Below are positions 16,629-26,009 of a stretch of 64,000 nucleotides of DNA, piece after piece; positions within the stretch are counted from its first letter, which is position 1, and each line of letters opens with the position of its first letter. The notes beneath the pieces were generated by a model. The model was not told where the DNA came from, did not search any database, and worked only from the letters and a program-made list of their open reading frames with translations. The translations under genes were made by a program, and so were the position numbers. The stretch comes from JAGVPT01 sp963827085. Its GTDB lineage: Bacteria; Bacteroidota; Ignavibacteria; UBA10030; UBA8401. The DNA lies in assembly GCA_963827085.1 (NCBI GenBank), contig CAWGZY010000006.1, positions 5,358-69,357 on the forward strand. The letters run 5' to 3'.

Positions 16629-16808
16629 CTATGGTTCGCTGCATGAATGATAAAATCCGCATTTCGGGCAATACAATTTGCACTTACGGCTGTCGAGCTT
16701 CGTTCCGCAATTGACGCAATATTGCCAGTAGTGGGTTTCCGCCGCTGCAGGTTGAACGGCAGATTTGAGGATCGATTGTATTTCGGTGATCTTCTGTCCC
16801 TTTTCCAT
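16629..16808 (-). CDS. Small zinc-ribbon protein
   Basis: 59 aa. The C-terminal half carries CVNCGTKL and CPKCGFYHSC, a four-cysteine treble-clef or zinc-ribbon; the N-terminal half is a short helix and Ala-rich linker. A TTG six bases upstream is an alternative start. Unknown function; possibly a nucleic-acid or protein-binding adaptor. Between the Lon-N gene and the tiny basic gene on minus. Confidence 0.65.
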   Translation of the reverse strand: MEKGQKITEIQSILKSAVQPAAAETHYWQYCVNCGTKLDSRKCKLYCPKCGFYHSCSEP

Positions 16809-16854
16809 CCTCAATCAAAATAAAAAAATGAATGGCGGGAATCAAGGGAACATC

Positions 16855-17493
16855 TCACGACGGCGAAAGGTATCCGTCGTTCATGACAAACCGTTCGTAC
16901 TTTTCGCGCGTTGTGAGAAGAGGAAGCATCGACTCGAAATGCCGGTTCAAGGTGCTCAACCGTTCGTTTTCCGATTGGAGGGCAAGAAATTTCTGCCTGT
17001 CCTTGAGATCTAGCCCCGCTTTCTGCACAAGGAGAAAGGATATTTTGGTATCGGAAGATGCTTCGTTGGCGGGCATAACGGTCCCTTTAAAAGCGGTCTC
17101 GACGAATCGGTTATACAACTCTATCGCTCGCCGCCGGAGGGAATAGTTGACCTTCTCGGCTCTGTCTTCGAAGAAAGAAACTTCACCGACAAAGTATGGA
17201 GCGTCGCTGTCGACAAGATGCCCAAGGGTGTAGCGTGTTCTCCCCTCCACCGCAATGTCCAATTGTCCATCGTCGTACTCTTTAACAACGCTTTTGACGA
17301 TCGCACTGCAGCCCGTCGGATCGATCTTATCGTTCTCGATGAGGTTGATCCCAAATTCCGAGTGGTTCTCAATGCATTCATGGATGAGAGTCTTGTATCG
17401 TTCTTCAAAAATATGGAGAGGCAAAAGCGATCCGGGAAAGAGAACGACTTTGAGCGGAAAGAGTGGAAGGTTTCGAGTTCGATGTGAGCTCAT
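16855..17493 (-). CDS. Lon N-terminal (substrate-binding) domain protein
   Basis: 212 aa consisting only of the Lon LAN/PUA-like domain and its helical extension: LPLFPLKVVLFPGSLLPLHI and FEERYKTLIHECI are the family start, GRTRYTLGHL the central strand. There is no AAA or protease module, so this is a stand-alone LonN-like protein (as in YcaC/'peptidase S16' entries), not Lon protease. Function unproven. Confidence 0.92.
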   Translation of the reverse strand: MSSHRTRNLPLFPLKVVLFPGSLLPLHIFEERYKTLIHECIENHSEFGINLIENDKIDPTGCSAIVKSVVKEYDDGQLDIAVEGRTRYTLGHLVDSDAPYFVGEVSFFEDRAEKVNYSLRRRAIELYNRFVETAFKGTVMPANEASSDTKISFLLVQKAGLDLKDRQKFLALQSENERLSTLNRHFESMLPLLTTREKYERFVMNDGYLSPS

Positions 17494-17551
17494 AATGCCG
17501 ATATATGAGCGGAGGACGATGTGGATCGTCCCCCGCTGTGATGATCATTCG

Positions 17552-18166
17552 TTAACGAGAAGCCGCATCAAACCGGTCGGAAACATCCGACCAATTGACG
17601 ACATTCCAGAATGCAGTAAGATAGTCTGCCCGGCGGTTCTGGTACTTTAAATAATATGCATGCTCCCATACATCGCAGCCGAGTATCGGCGTTGCACCAT
17701 CAGTCAACGGATTATCCTGATTCGCCGTCGAGATGATTGCAAGCTTTTTATCTTTGCCAACAACAAGCCATGCCCATCCGGATCCGAATCGTCCGAGGCC
17801 GGCTTTATTAAACTGCTCTTTGAATGTCGCCGTCGAACCGAATGCGCTGTTAATCGAAGAGATAAGCTTCCCGGACGTGGGCTCTTTGACTCCGGCCTTT
17901 AATTGCTGCCAGAACATCGAATGATTGACATGGCCGCCACCGTTGTTGCGGACTGCCGTCCGTATCGCCTCAGGGAGAGAATTCAAAGATTTTATCAATT
18001 CTTCCGCCGATTTGTTCTGCAACTCCGGGTTGTTCGCAAGCGCGTTGTTCAGGTTGGTGACGTATGCAGCGTGGTGCTTGTCGTGATGGATTTCCATCGT
18101 CTTGGCATCGATGTACGGTTCGAGAGCATCAAATGCATAAGGAAGTGCGGGGACAGTAAAGGCCAT
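17552..18166 (-). CDS. sodA: Fe/Mn superoxide dismutase
   Basis: 204 aa. Metal ligands are in IHHDKHH (first His ligand), GGGHVNHSMFW (second His) and GCDVWEHAYYL (Asp and third His). The Gly-Gly-Gly-His and QNRRADYL context resembles the manganese or cambialistic subgroup more than the iron one. Cytoplasmic; no signal peptide. It follows the SUF operon on the same strand with a 75-nt gap, fitting protection of Fe-S clusters. Confidence 0.95.
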   Translation of the reverse strand: MAFTVPALPYAFDALEPYIDAKTMEIHHDKHHAAYVTNLNNALANNPELQNKSAEELIKSLNSLPEAIRTAVRNNGGGHVNHSMFWQQLKAGVKEPTSGKLISSINSAFGSTATFKEQFNKAGLGRFGSGWAWLVVGKDKKLAIISTANQDNPLTDGATPILGCDVWEHAYYLKYQNRRADYLTAFWNVVNWSDVSDRFDAASR

Positions 18167-18241
18167 TGCATATTCTCCTTGTATTTATAGTGGTATGAAT
18201 GTGGTTAAAATTTTGTCTAAATTATTTTTCCAAAAAACTTT

Positions 18242-18577
18242 TTAATACATATTCAACGCGAGTTTCGCTTCTTCGGACATCATGCTCGGATCCCATCGAG
18301 GTTCCCACACGACATCGACCTGTGCAGACGTTACACCTTTTACCGCTTCAACCTTTTGTTTTACTTCCGGCGGTAAACTTTGCGCCGCAGGACACGCCGG
18401 CGAAGTGAGTGTCATTTTGATTTGCACGGCGCCTGCTTTGTCGACATCGACGGAATAAATCAACCCCAATTCGTGAATGTTCACAGGGATCTCAGGGTCG
18501 AAACATGTTTTCAATGCCTGGATAACCTGATCCTTCACGATCAACAATTCAAATGTATTAAAATCAGAATTTTCCAT
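18242..18577 (-). CDS. sufT: SufT-like DUF59/MIP18 Fe-S assembly factor
   Basis: 111 aa, single DUF59 domain: ALKTCFDPEIPVNIHELGLI then MTLTSPACPAAQSLPPEV with the conserved Cys, and VDVVWEPRWDPSMMSEEAK at the end. SufT proteins assist maturation of Fe-S proteins. Last gene of the SUF run, 19 nt after sufU. Confidence 0.94.
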   Translation of the reverse strand: MENSDFNTFELLIVKDQVIQALKTCFDPEIPVNIHELGLIYSVDVDKAGAVQIKMTLTSPACPAAQSLPPEVKQKVEAVKGVTSAQVDVVWEPRWDPSMMSEEAKLALNMY

Positions 18578-18596
18578 CGTCCCATCTCGTCATCGT

Positions 18597-19070
18597 TCAA
18601 TTGAGTTTTGGATCTTCAGTCGATATAATGGCGCCGTTCGATTTCAGCGCTGAGTGGAGCGCGTGCCATGCCAGGCTTGCACATTTGATCCGCGCCGGGA
18701 ATTCCGCTACGCCGGCAAGAGCTCCAAGACATCCAAGGTCGTCAAGATCGTCAACTTCTTTATGGATATCTCGCGTTACGACAGAATGAAATTTCTCGAA
18801 AAGCTTTTCTGCCTCTTCCTTCTTTGTCCCTTTCACCGCCGTTGTCATCATCGAAGCCGACGCTTTCGAAATTGCGCATCCCGAACCTTGGAAGCTTACA
18901 TCCTTAATGACGTCTCCATCCATTTCGACAAACACGGTAAAGTGGTCGCCGCACAAAGGATTGTAACCTTCGGCATGATTCGTTGCATGTTTCAGTTCCC
19001 CGAAATTTCTCGGGCTTTTGTTGTGGTCGAGAATTAATTGCTGGTACAATTCATTGAGATCGCTGCTCAT
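18597..19070 (-). CDS. sufU: SufU scaffold/sulfur-transfer protein
   Basis: 157 aa, zinc-dependent SufU type: NPLCGDHF (C40, D42), GSGCAISKAS (C65) and ARIKCASLAW (C130) supply the zinc ligands, and the insertion typical of SufU is present between the second and third Cys. It accepts persulfide from SufS. Overlaps the sufS stop by 4 nt. Confidence 0.95.
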   Translation of the reverse strand: MSSDLNELYQQLILDHNKSPRNFGELKHATNHAEGYNPLCGDHFTVFVEMDGDVIKDVSFQGSGCAISKASASMMTTAVKGTKKEEAEKLFEKFHSVVTRDIHKEVDDLDDLGCLGALAGVAEFPARIKCASLAWHALHSALKSNGAIISTEDPKLN

Positions 19071-20341
19071 GTTCCAAAAATCTCCTTAACTTTCAAAAGA
19101 GCGCCTGCAAGCGCATCAATTTCCTCCATTGTATTGTAGAACGCAAACGATGCCCGCGCCGTTGCAGGAATTCCAAATCGCTGCATCACCGGCTGTGTGC
19201 AATGATGTCCCGTCCGAATTGCGATCCCCTCCCGATCGACAATCGTTCCGACATCGTGCGCGTGAACATTCCCCATAATAAAGGAGATAACGCTCGACTT
19301 CTTTTTCGCCGTTCCAATGATGCGCACGCCTTCAATTGCGGAAAGCTTCTCTGTTGCATAGATCAGCAGATCCTGTTCGTATGACGAGATCGCTTTCAGT
19401 CCGAGGTTGTGGACATAATCGATAGCAACACCAAGCGCAATGGTATCGGCGATGTTGGGTGTGCCCGCCTCAAATTTGTATGGAAGTGCATTGTAGGTGG
19501 TCTTCTCAAACGTTACTGAACTGATCATGTCGCCCCCGCCTTGATACGGCGGCATTGATTCGAGCAAATGACCTTTTCCATACAAGACGCCGATCCCCGT
19601 CGGCCCGCACACCTTGTGTCCGGAGAAAGCGTAGAAATCGCAGTCGAGTTCCTGAACATCGACCGCAAGATGAGGAGTCGACTGGGCTCCGTCAACGAGC
19701 ACCGGGATGCCGAATTCGTGTGCGCGTTTGATAATTTGTTTGATCGGATTGATTGTCCCGAGTGAGTTCGAGAGATAGACAATAGAAACAAACTTCGTCT
19801 TTTTGTTCAACAGTTTCTCGTACTCGTCAATCAACAGCTCGCCGTCATCGTTCATCGGGATCACGCGAAGCACTGCACCGGTTTGCTCGCAAAGCAATTG
19901 CCACGGAACAATGTTCGAATGATGTTCCATCGCCGAGATGATGACCTCGTCGCCCGCTTTAATGAACTTTCTTCCGTAACTCTGAGCAACAAGGTTAATT
20001 CCTTCAGTTGTGCCCCGGACAAAGATAATTTCGCGTGTTTCAGCGGCGTTCAAAAAAAGCTTCACCTTGCCGCGCGCCTTTTCGTACTCGTACGTGGCAA
20101 GTTCGCTCAAGGCGTGAACTCCGCGATGGATATTGGCATTCTGCGACGAATAATACTTTGTCAGAGCGTCGATGACGACCCTGGGTTTCTGGCTTGTCGC
20201 TGCATTGTCGAGATAGACAAGCGGTTTACCGTGAACTCTCTGTTGAAGGATCGGAAAATCCTCTCGCAGACGCGCGACATCAAATACAGTCTCGCCGTCG
20301 CGCCCGGATTCTTTCACTATGGTTTCCGTTGAAGTTTTCAT
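19067..20341 (-). CDS. sufS: SufS-type cysteine desulfurase (group II)
   Basis: 424 aa PLP enzyme releasing sulfur from cysteine as an enzyme persulfide. PLP lysine in AFSGHKVCGPTG (K243), catalytic Cys in RTGHHCTQPV (C381) within the short group-II loop. Sits between sufD (4-nt overlap) and sufU, its expected partner. A second desulfurase of the IscS type is encoded upstream in the same gene run. Confidence 0.97.
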   Translation of the reverse strand: MKTSTETIVKESGRDGETVFDVARLREDFPILQQRVHGKPLVYLDNAATSQKPRVVIDALTKYYSSQNANIHRGVHALSELATYEYEKARGKVKLFLNAAETREIIFVRGTTEGINLVAQSYGRKFIKAGDEVIISAMEHHSNIVPWQLLCEQTGAVLRVIPMNDDGELLIDEYEKLLNKKTKFVSIVYLSNSLGTINPIKQIIKRAHEFGIPVLVDGAQSTPHLAVDVQELDCDFYAFSGHKVCGPTGIGVLYGKGHLLESMPPYQGGGDMISSVTFEKTTYNALPYKFEAGTPNIADTIALGVAIDYVHNLGLKAISSYEQDLLIYATEKLSAIEGVRIIGTAKKKSSVISFIMGNVHAHDVGTIVDREGIAIRTGHHCTQPVMQRFGIPATARASFAFYNTMEEIDALAGALLKVKEIFGT

Positions 20342-21714
20342 AATGATTTCGTTTCGGAGTGAACAATTTCCGGTAATGCTGTCTTTACGACTTTTTCCTG
20401 GAGGCGTTCAATGACAAGCGAATCGACATGCTTGCGAAGCGCTTCGTTGTTGATGTAGTTTGTTACTTCGCCTGCAAATCCGACTGTCAGCAGCGCCCGT
20501 GCCGCTTCCCCACTAATGCCTCTGCTTTTTACGTAAAAGAGGGATGCTGCGTCCAATCCGCCGACTGTTGCGCCGTGCGTGCACTTCACATCGTCGGCGA
20601 AAATCTCAAGCTGAGGTTTTGTGTCGACGGTTGCAGTATCAGAAAGGAGCAAATTTCTATTTGTCTGTTTGGAATCTGTTTTTTGTGCTTCCTTTCTCAC
20701 AAAAATCTTACCGTTGAACACAGAGCGTGATTTGCCGGTGATTATTCCTTTGAAGATTTCGCGGCTTGAGCAATTCGGCTGCGTGTGGTCGATAAAAGTA
20801 TGATGGTCGACCAGCTGATCGTTTGCGGGGAGATACAGGCCGTCGAGCATCGTCTCACATTGCTCGCCGTTGACGGCAATGTTGATATCGTTGCGGGCGA
20901 TCGACGCACCGAGTGCGAGGCTGAACGCGGTGAACCGGCTTTGACTCCCCTGCTCGATTTGCATCGTTCCTACATGAAATGCCTTCTCGCTTTCACGCTG
21001 AATTTTCACATAGTCAACCGCTGCTTCCTTTTCAACAAAAATTTCGGACACCGTATTGGTAAAATAGATGTCTTCCGACAACGATACGTAACTTTCAACG
21101 AAGGTCGCCGAAGCATTTTTGTCGGCGATAACAAGATTCCGCGGATACGCAACGGCATGATTGCTGCGATCTCCGACAGAAACATAAAGCAACTGAATTG
21201 GCGCCTCAGCCTTTGTTCTTTCAGGCATATAAACAAAAGCGCCGTCATGAATAAAAGCTGAATTCAACGCCGCAAAAGGATGACTCTGAAGGGGAAGGTG
21301 TTTGCCGAGATGCCGCCGGATGATATCACCATACTTCTCAAGCGAATCTGCCAATCCACCTGCAATAATTTCCTTTGGAAGAGCAGAGATATTGGAAAGG
21401 CCTTTGTTGAAATGGCCATTAATGAAAACCAAAACACTCTTCGAACATCCATCCACAATGTGCTTGTTGATCTCCTCCAACCGAACGCCCGGCAAGCTTG
21501 TACCAACCGTCCGCCGAAAATGAGTTCTCGTCAACGGAAGAATATTGGTGAACCGCCAATCTTCCTGTTTGACCGTTGGAAACCCTAGTTCAGAAAATTT
21601 TCCAATAGCTGCAAGACGCAACGTCTTCAGCCATGCAGGATCATACGAGGCGCCGTTGTTTTCAAACGCCTGAAAGTCCGAAAGATATTTTTCTATTTCT
21701 TGGGATGATTGCAT
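20338..21714 (-). CDS. sufD: SufD subunit of the SufBC2D complex
   Basis: 458 aa. C-terminal beta-helix core with KCTHGATVGGLDAASLFYVK and SRGISGEAARALLTVGFAGE, the motifs shared by SufB/SufD. N-terminal helical region ends near the EDWRFTNILPL block. Scaffold partner of SufB and SufC in Fe-S cluster building. Overlaps sufS, follows sufC by 21 nt. Confidence 0.95.
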   Translation of the reverse strand: MQSSQEIEKYLSDFQAFENNGASYDPAWLKTLRLAAIGKFSELGFPTVKQEDWRFTNILPLTRTHFRRTVGTSLPGVRLEEINKHIVDGCSKSVLVFINGHFNKGLSNISALPKEIIAGGLADSLEKYGDIIRRHLGKHLPLQSHPFAALNSAFIHDGAFVYMPERTKAEAPIQLLYVSVGDRSNHAVAYPRNLVIADKNASATFVESYVSLSEDIYFTNTVSEIFVEKEAAVDYVKIQRESEKAFHVGTMQIEQGSQSRFTAFSLALGASIARNDINIAVNGEQCETMLDGLYLPANDQLVDHHTFIDHTQPNCSSREIFKGIITGKSRSVFNGKIFVRKEAQKTDSKQTNRNLLLSDTATVDTKPQLEIFADDVKCTHGATVGGLDAASLFYVKSRGISGEAARALLTVGFAGEVTNYINNEALRKHVDSLVIERLQEKVVKTALPEIVHSETKSL

Positions 21715-21735
21715 TTTTCTTGTGATTTTTGAAAA

Positions 21736-22497
21736 TCAGCCTGCTACAGATTCTGCTTCTTCCTTCACGTTGTCATAACCGTTTGCCTCGAGTTCGAGCG
21801 CAAGTTCTTTACCGCCAGATTTTACAATCCGGCCGTTGACCAGCACGTGGACGAAATCGGGAACAATATAATTCAACAAGCGCTGGTAGTGAGTGACTAA
21901 AATGACCGCATTGTCCGGTTTTTTGAGCCGATTGACGCCAGTGGCGACAATCTTCAACGCGTCGATGTCCAGTCCTGAATCCGTTTCATCGAGGATCGCG
22001 AGTTTCGGCTCTAGCACCGCCATCTGCAGAATTTCATTGCGCTTCTTTTCGCCGCCGGAAAATCCTTCATTCACGGGACGATTGATGAAACTTGGATCCA
22101 TCTCGACGAGCTTCATTTTTTCTTTGAGGATTTTAAGAAACTGCATCGCATCGAACGGCTCAAGCCCTTTGTATTTTCTAATTTCGTTTACACCGGCTTT
22201 CAGGAAGTAACTGTTGCTCACTCCGGGTATCTCCACCGGATATTGGAACGCGAGGAAAACTCCCTCCTGTGCGCGAACTTCCGGGTCCATCTCCAGAAGA
22301 TTTTTTCCATCGTAAACAACCGTCCCTTCAGTTACTTCATACGAAGGATGGCCCGCAAGCACTTGGGCAAGCGTGCTTTTTCCCGAACCGTTCGGTCCCA
22401 TCACGGCATGCACTTCGCCAGCGTTCACCGTCAGGTTGATGCCTTTCAAAATTTCTTTTCCCGCAACATTTGCGTGGAGATTTTTGATTTCTAACAT
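21736..22497 (-). CDS. sufC: SufC ATPase
   Basis: 253 aa ABC-type soluble ATPase of SufBC2D. Walker A GPNGSGKST (34-42), signature NEGFSGGEKKRNEIL, Walker B KLAILDETDSGLD, H-loop ILVTHYQRLL. The reshaped signature region is the SufC hallmark. Confidence 0.97.
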   Translation of the reverse strand: MLEIKNLHANVAGKEILKGINLTVNAGEVHAVMGPNGSGKSTLAQVLAGHPSYEVTEGTVVYDGKNLLEMDPEVRAQEGVFLAFQYPVEIPGVSNSYFLKAGVNEIRKYKGLEPFDAMQFLKILKEKMKLVEMDPSFINRPVNEGFSGGEKKRNEILQMAVLEPKLAILDETDSGLDIDALKIVATGVNRLKKPDNAVILVTHYQRLLNYIVPDFVHVLVNGRIVKSGGKELALELEANGYDNVKEEAESVAG

Positions 22498-22578
22498 TAG
22501 TTTTTTGTTCCTTGAATTGAGTATAAGGTCTTAGTTATCAGCGGTTAGTTCTAATTGTTGATTGTTCATTATTGATTG

Positions 22579-24018
22579 TCAACCAACGCTTCCTTCGAGA
22601 CTAATGCCAAGCAGTTTCTGCGCTTCAACAGCAAATTCCATCGGAAGGTTCTTAAAAACTTCTTTCGCAAATCCGTTGACGATCATCGAGATCGCGTTTT
22701 CGGTGTCGATGCCGCGCTGCTTGCAATAGAAAAGCTGATCCTCGCCGATCTTTGATGTCGATGCTTCATGCTCCACGCTCGAGGACGTGTTGCGCACCTC
22801 GATATACGGAAAAGTATTTGCACTGCACCTGTCTCCGATGAGCATCGAATCGCACTGCGTGTAATTACGCGCGTTCGTTGCATTCGGCAGCACTTTCACC
22901 GATCCCCGGTACGTATTGCCGCCAAACCCTGCAGAAATGCCTTTCGAGATAATCGTGCTCTTCGTATTCTTGCCGATATGCGTCATCTTCGTCCCGGTAT
23001 CCGCCACCTGTCGGTTGTTGACGACAGCAACAGAGTAGAATTCTCCGACCGAATTATCTCCCTGGAGGATCACGCTCGGATATTTCCAGGTGATCGCGGA
23101 GCCGGTCTCAACTTGCGTCCACGAAATTTTGGAATTCTTGCCGAGGCATTTTCCCCGCTTTGTGACAAAATTATAGATGCCCCCTTTTCCCTCTTTATCA
23201 CCGGCATACCAATTCTGAACGGTCGAATATTTTATCTCAGCATCGTCCAGAGCAACCAATTCGACAACCGCCGCATGGAGTTGGTTTGTGTCTCGAATAG
23301 GGGCCGTGCAGCCTTCAAGGTAGCTGACGCTCGCCCCTTCTTCTGCCACAATGAGCGTCCGCTCGAACTGACCGGTCTCCGCCGTGTTGATCCTGAAATA
23401 GGTCGAGAGCTCCATCGGGCAGCGGACGCCTTTCGGGATAAAGCAGAACGAGCCATCGCTGAATACCGCCGAGTTCAGCGTCGCGAAAAAATTGTCGGTG
23501 TACGGAACGACCGATCCCAAATATTTCTTTACAAGGTCGGGGTGATGCTGCACCGCTTCCGAGAAGGAACAAAAAATAATTCCAAGCTCGCCAAGTTTTT
23601 CCCTGAATGTCGTCGCAACAGAGACGCTGTCGAAGATGGCGTCAACCGCAACGCCGCTCATCCGCTTTTGTTCGGTTATAGAGATTCCAAGCTTTTCGTA
23701 CGTTGCCAAAATTTCTTTGTCGACCTCGTCCAAGCTGTTCACTTGCGGCTTCTTCCTCGGGGCGGCGTAGTAGATAATATTCTGGTAGTCGATCGCCGGG
23801 TAAGAAAAATTTTGCCAATGCGGTTCATCCTTCAGCGTCAACCAATGGCGATATGCTTTTAAACGCCATTCGAGCATAAATTCCGGTTCATTTTTCTTTG
23901 ATGAAATCAAGCGGATAATATCTTCGTTCAGACCCTTCGGAATGGCATCGGTATCGATATCGGTGACGAAACCGTACTTGTATTCCTTGTTAACAAGGGT
24001 TTCCATTGATTCTTGCAT
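22579..24018 (-). CDS. sufB: SufB scaffold subunit
   Basis: 479 aa. Shows the SufB-specific blocks: GVAVDAIFDSVSVATTF, FCFIPKGVRCPMELSTYF, SYLEGCTAPIRDTNQLHAAV (cut here to the key part) and the C-terminal SKIGEDQLFYCKQRGID with GFAKEVFKNLPMEFA. Core scaffold on which the Fe-S cluster is assembled with SufC and SufD. 81-nt gap to sufC, no terminator seen in it. Confidence 0.96.
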   Translation of the reverse strand: MQESMETLVNKEYKYGFVTDIDTDAIPKGLNEDIIRLISSKKNEPEFMLEWRLKAYRHWLTLKDEPHWQNFSYPAIDYQNIIYYAAPRKKPQVNSLDEVDKEILATYEKLGISITEQKRMSGVAVDAIFDSVSVATTFREKLGELGIIFCSFSEAVQHHPDLVKKYLGSVVPYTDNFFATLNSAVFSDGSFCFIPKGVRCPMELSTYFRINTAETGQFERTLIVAEEGASVSYLEGCTAPIRDTNQLHAAVVELVALDDAEIKYSTVQNWYAGDKEGKGGIYNFVTKRGKCLGKNSKISWTQVETGSAITWKYPSVILQGDNSVGEFYSVAVVNNRQVADTGTKMTHIGKNTKSTIISKGISAGFGGNTYRGSVKVLPNATNARNYTQCDSMLIGDRCSANTFPYIEVRNTSSSVEHEASTSKIGEDQLFYCKQRGIDTENAISMIVNGFAKEVFKNLPMEFAVEAQKLLGISLEGSVG

Positions 24019-24052
24019 CAGAACTCCAGTCTAAAATTAATCCGTTTCCAAA

Positions 24053-24433
24053 TCATACACCGAACGAACTGCCGCAGCCGCAGGTTTTTGCCGCCTGCGG
24101 ATTGTTGAACACGAAACCACGTCCGTTCAGTCCATCGGTGAAATCCAAAACGGTTCCCGAAAGATAGAACATGCTTTTCTGATCCACGAAAACTTTGATG
24201 CCATGGAGGTCGAGCACGGTATCTTTCTCATTCGCCTTCTCGTCGAACGCGAGAACGTACGTCAGTCCCGAGCATCCGCCGCCTTTCACACCAAGCCGCA
24301 AGCCATGCGATTCCGGGATGTTATTCGACGATTTGATATTTCTCACTTCCGCCGCTGCTTTTTCCGTTAATTGGATTTCATCCGGAATTGTCGTCTGCGG
24401 CTGTGGTCCCTGCGCTGTAAGTACTTCAGACAT
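24053..24433 (-). CDS. sufA: A-type Fe-S carrier (SufA/IscA/HesB family)
   Basis: 126 aa. HesB domain with the three conserved cysteines: VKGGGCSGLTYVL and the C-terminal KTCGCGSSFGV (CGC). The N-terminal 18 residues are a Pro/Thr-rich extension. Transfers clusters to target proteins. 34 nt before sufB. Confidence 0.94.
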   Translation of the reverse strand: MSEVLTAQGPQPQTTIPDEIQLTEKAAAEVRNIKSSNNIPESHGLRLGVKGGGCSGLTYVLAFDEKANEKDTVLDLHGIKVFVDQKSMFYLSGTVLDFTDGLNGRGFVFNNPQAAKTCGCGSSFGV

Positions 24434-24479
24434 GGTTACTACTCCTTGTTGATAGTAAATTCTTATTTCTTAATTTGAT

Positions 24480-24761
24480 CTACGATGCTTTCTTCGCCGT
24501 AAACTCGGGATACAACAGCACCCATCCCTGCTGGTTGACCTTCTTGAAAATATTTTGTTTTTCAAAATGCAGCGCTACCTCGCGGGCAACATGTTCCGCG
24601 TCGCCGTAGCCAATCTCCAGATTCCTATGTGCAAAAAAACTGATAATGCCGTAATGCAAATCCCGGAAAAAGAAATTTGATAGATGATACAATGGAAATT
24701 TCGCCTTCAGAAAATGAAGGAACTCAACCTGGTTATTAATGATTGTTGCTGATTTTTTCAT
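24480..24761 (-). CDS. Unrecognised 93-aa protein inside the SUF operon
   Basis: 93 aa, no cysteines, aromatic-rich: KAKFPLYHLSNFFFRDLHYG and HRNLEIGYGDAEHVAREVAL. Mixed alpha/beta by eye, no signal peptide or membrane segment. It lies 21 nt behind iscS and 46 nt before sufA, so it is almost certainly cotranscribed with them. I do not recognise a family. A role in cluster assembly or as desulfurase accessory is suggested only by position. Confidence 0.72.
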   Translation of the reverse strand: MKKSATIINNQVEFLHFLKAKFPLYHLSNFFFRDLHYGIISFFAHRNLEIGYGDAEHVAREVALHFEKQNIFKKVNQQGWVLLYPEFTAKKAS

Positions 24762-24782
24762 TACGAGAATTCTTTTCTATGC

Positions 24783-26009
24783 TTAGTGAGTTGATGCCGG
24801 TACTGTCTGAGATACCTTTTTCTTATCCATGTGGTACTGTGGCGAAGATCCGAGCAGCTGCAGTACCGCTTCCACGATTTTTTCCCCTGCATATTCGATT
24901 TCTTCTTCAGTGTTAAATCTTCCGAGCCCAATTCGAATCGTCGAACGAGCCAGTTCGTCGCCAAGTCCAATTGCCTTTAAGACCTGCGAGACTTTCGCAC
25001 TGTCAAGATCTGCAGAAGAACATGCCGAGCCGGATGATATTGCAACATCGTTCTTCAATGCCATCATTAGGTCGTCCGCATGAACGTATGGAAACGTTAT
25101 GTTCAAGTTGTTGTACAAACGATTTATCCGATGACCGTTGCGGCGCGCTCCTTCAACCGAGAGCAATTGCTCTTCTAACTTGTCTCGGAGCGCTGCGATG
25201 CGATGAGATTCCTCGGCACGCTGTTGGGCAGCAAGTTGAACGGCTTTTGCGAACCCGACGATCGCCGGCACGTTAAGCGTGCCCGAGCGCATTCCCATCT
25301 CATGCCCTCCCCCTTCCATCTGCTGGATGATTTTGACGCGCGGATTCTTGCTCCGGACATACAACGCACCGATTCCTTTCGGACCGTACGTTTTGTGGGC
25401 GCTAAACGACATGCAATGGATATTTGACAATTCGACATCGATCGGAATCTTCCCGATGCATTGCGTGGCGTCGGTGTGCAGGAAGATTCCACGTTCAAGG
25501 CAGATGCTGCCGATTTCCGCGAGAGGCGCAATCGTTCCGATTTCATTATTAGCCATCATTACCGACACCAGGATAGTTTCCTCGGTCATTGCATCCCGAA
25601 CATCCTGCGGGCGTACCATTCCAAACTCATCCACACCTAAAACCGTAATCCGGAATCCGGATCGTTCCAGCACAGAACAAACGTCGAGAACTGACCTGTG
25701 TTCCGTTTTTGTTGTAATAAGATGTTTGCCTTTCCTGCAGTAGGCTTCGGCAATACCCTTGAGCGCTAGGTTGTTCGATTCCGTCGCCCCGCTCGTAAAA
25801 ACAATTTCTTTTGCATCCGCGTTAATCTCTCGGGCAATTGTTCTTCGTGCGTTTTCCACCGCTTCTTCCGCAACCCAACCGAACCGATGCTGCCGGCTTG
25901 CAGCGTTGCCGTAATGCTCCGTAAAAAATGGAATCATCGCATCGACCACCCGCGGGTCGGTTTGCGTTGTTGCATGATTATCCATGTACACCGGGAGTTT
26001 CATCATCAC
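24783..26009 (-). CDS. iscS: IscS/NifS-type cysteine desulfurase (group I)
   Basis: 408 aa PLP enzyme. VYMDNHATTQTDP at the start, PLP lysine in SFSAHKTYGPKGIG (K206) and catalytic Cys in the mobile loop SSGSACSSADL (C330), which marks group I. The C-terminal 25 residues (MDKKKVSQTVPASTH) are an unusual short tail. The ATG overlaps the rrf2 stop by 4 nt. Its presence beside SufS gives two desulfurases in one operon; it may serve tRNA thiolation or an alternative scaffold. Confidence 0.96.
   Translation of the reverse strand: MMMKLPVYMDNHATTQTDPRVVDAMIPFFTEHYGNAASRQHRFGWVAEEAVENARRTIAREINADAKEIVFTSGATESNNLALKGIAEAYCRKGKHLITTKTEHRSVLDVCSVLERSGFRITVLGVDEFGMVRPQDVRDAMTEETILVSVMMANNEIGTIAPLAEIGSICLERGIFLHTDATQCIGKIPIDVELSNIHCMSFSAHKTYGPKGIGALYVRSKNPRVKIIQQMEGGGHEMGMRSGTLNVPAIVGFAKAVQLAAQQRAEESHRIAALRDKLEEQLLSVEGARRNGHRINRLYNNLNITFPYVHADDLMMALKNDVAISSGSACSSADLDSAKVSQVLKAIGLGDELARSTIRIGLGRFNTEEEIEYAGEKIVEAVLQLLGSSPQYHMDKKKVSQTVPASTH

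Noticed and set aside
16855..17493. Lon protease
   Set aside because: Only the N-terminal substrate-binding domain is present; no AAA or Ser-Lys protease domain nearby.
22768..23862. Long plus-strand frame (364 codons) opposite sufB
   Set aside because: It is fully antisense to the well-supported sufB; no recognisable motifs, and its composition follows from the GC-rich third positions of sufB.
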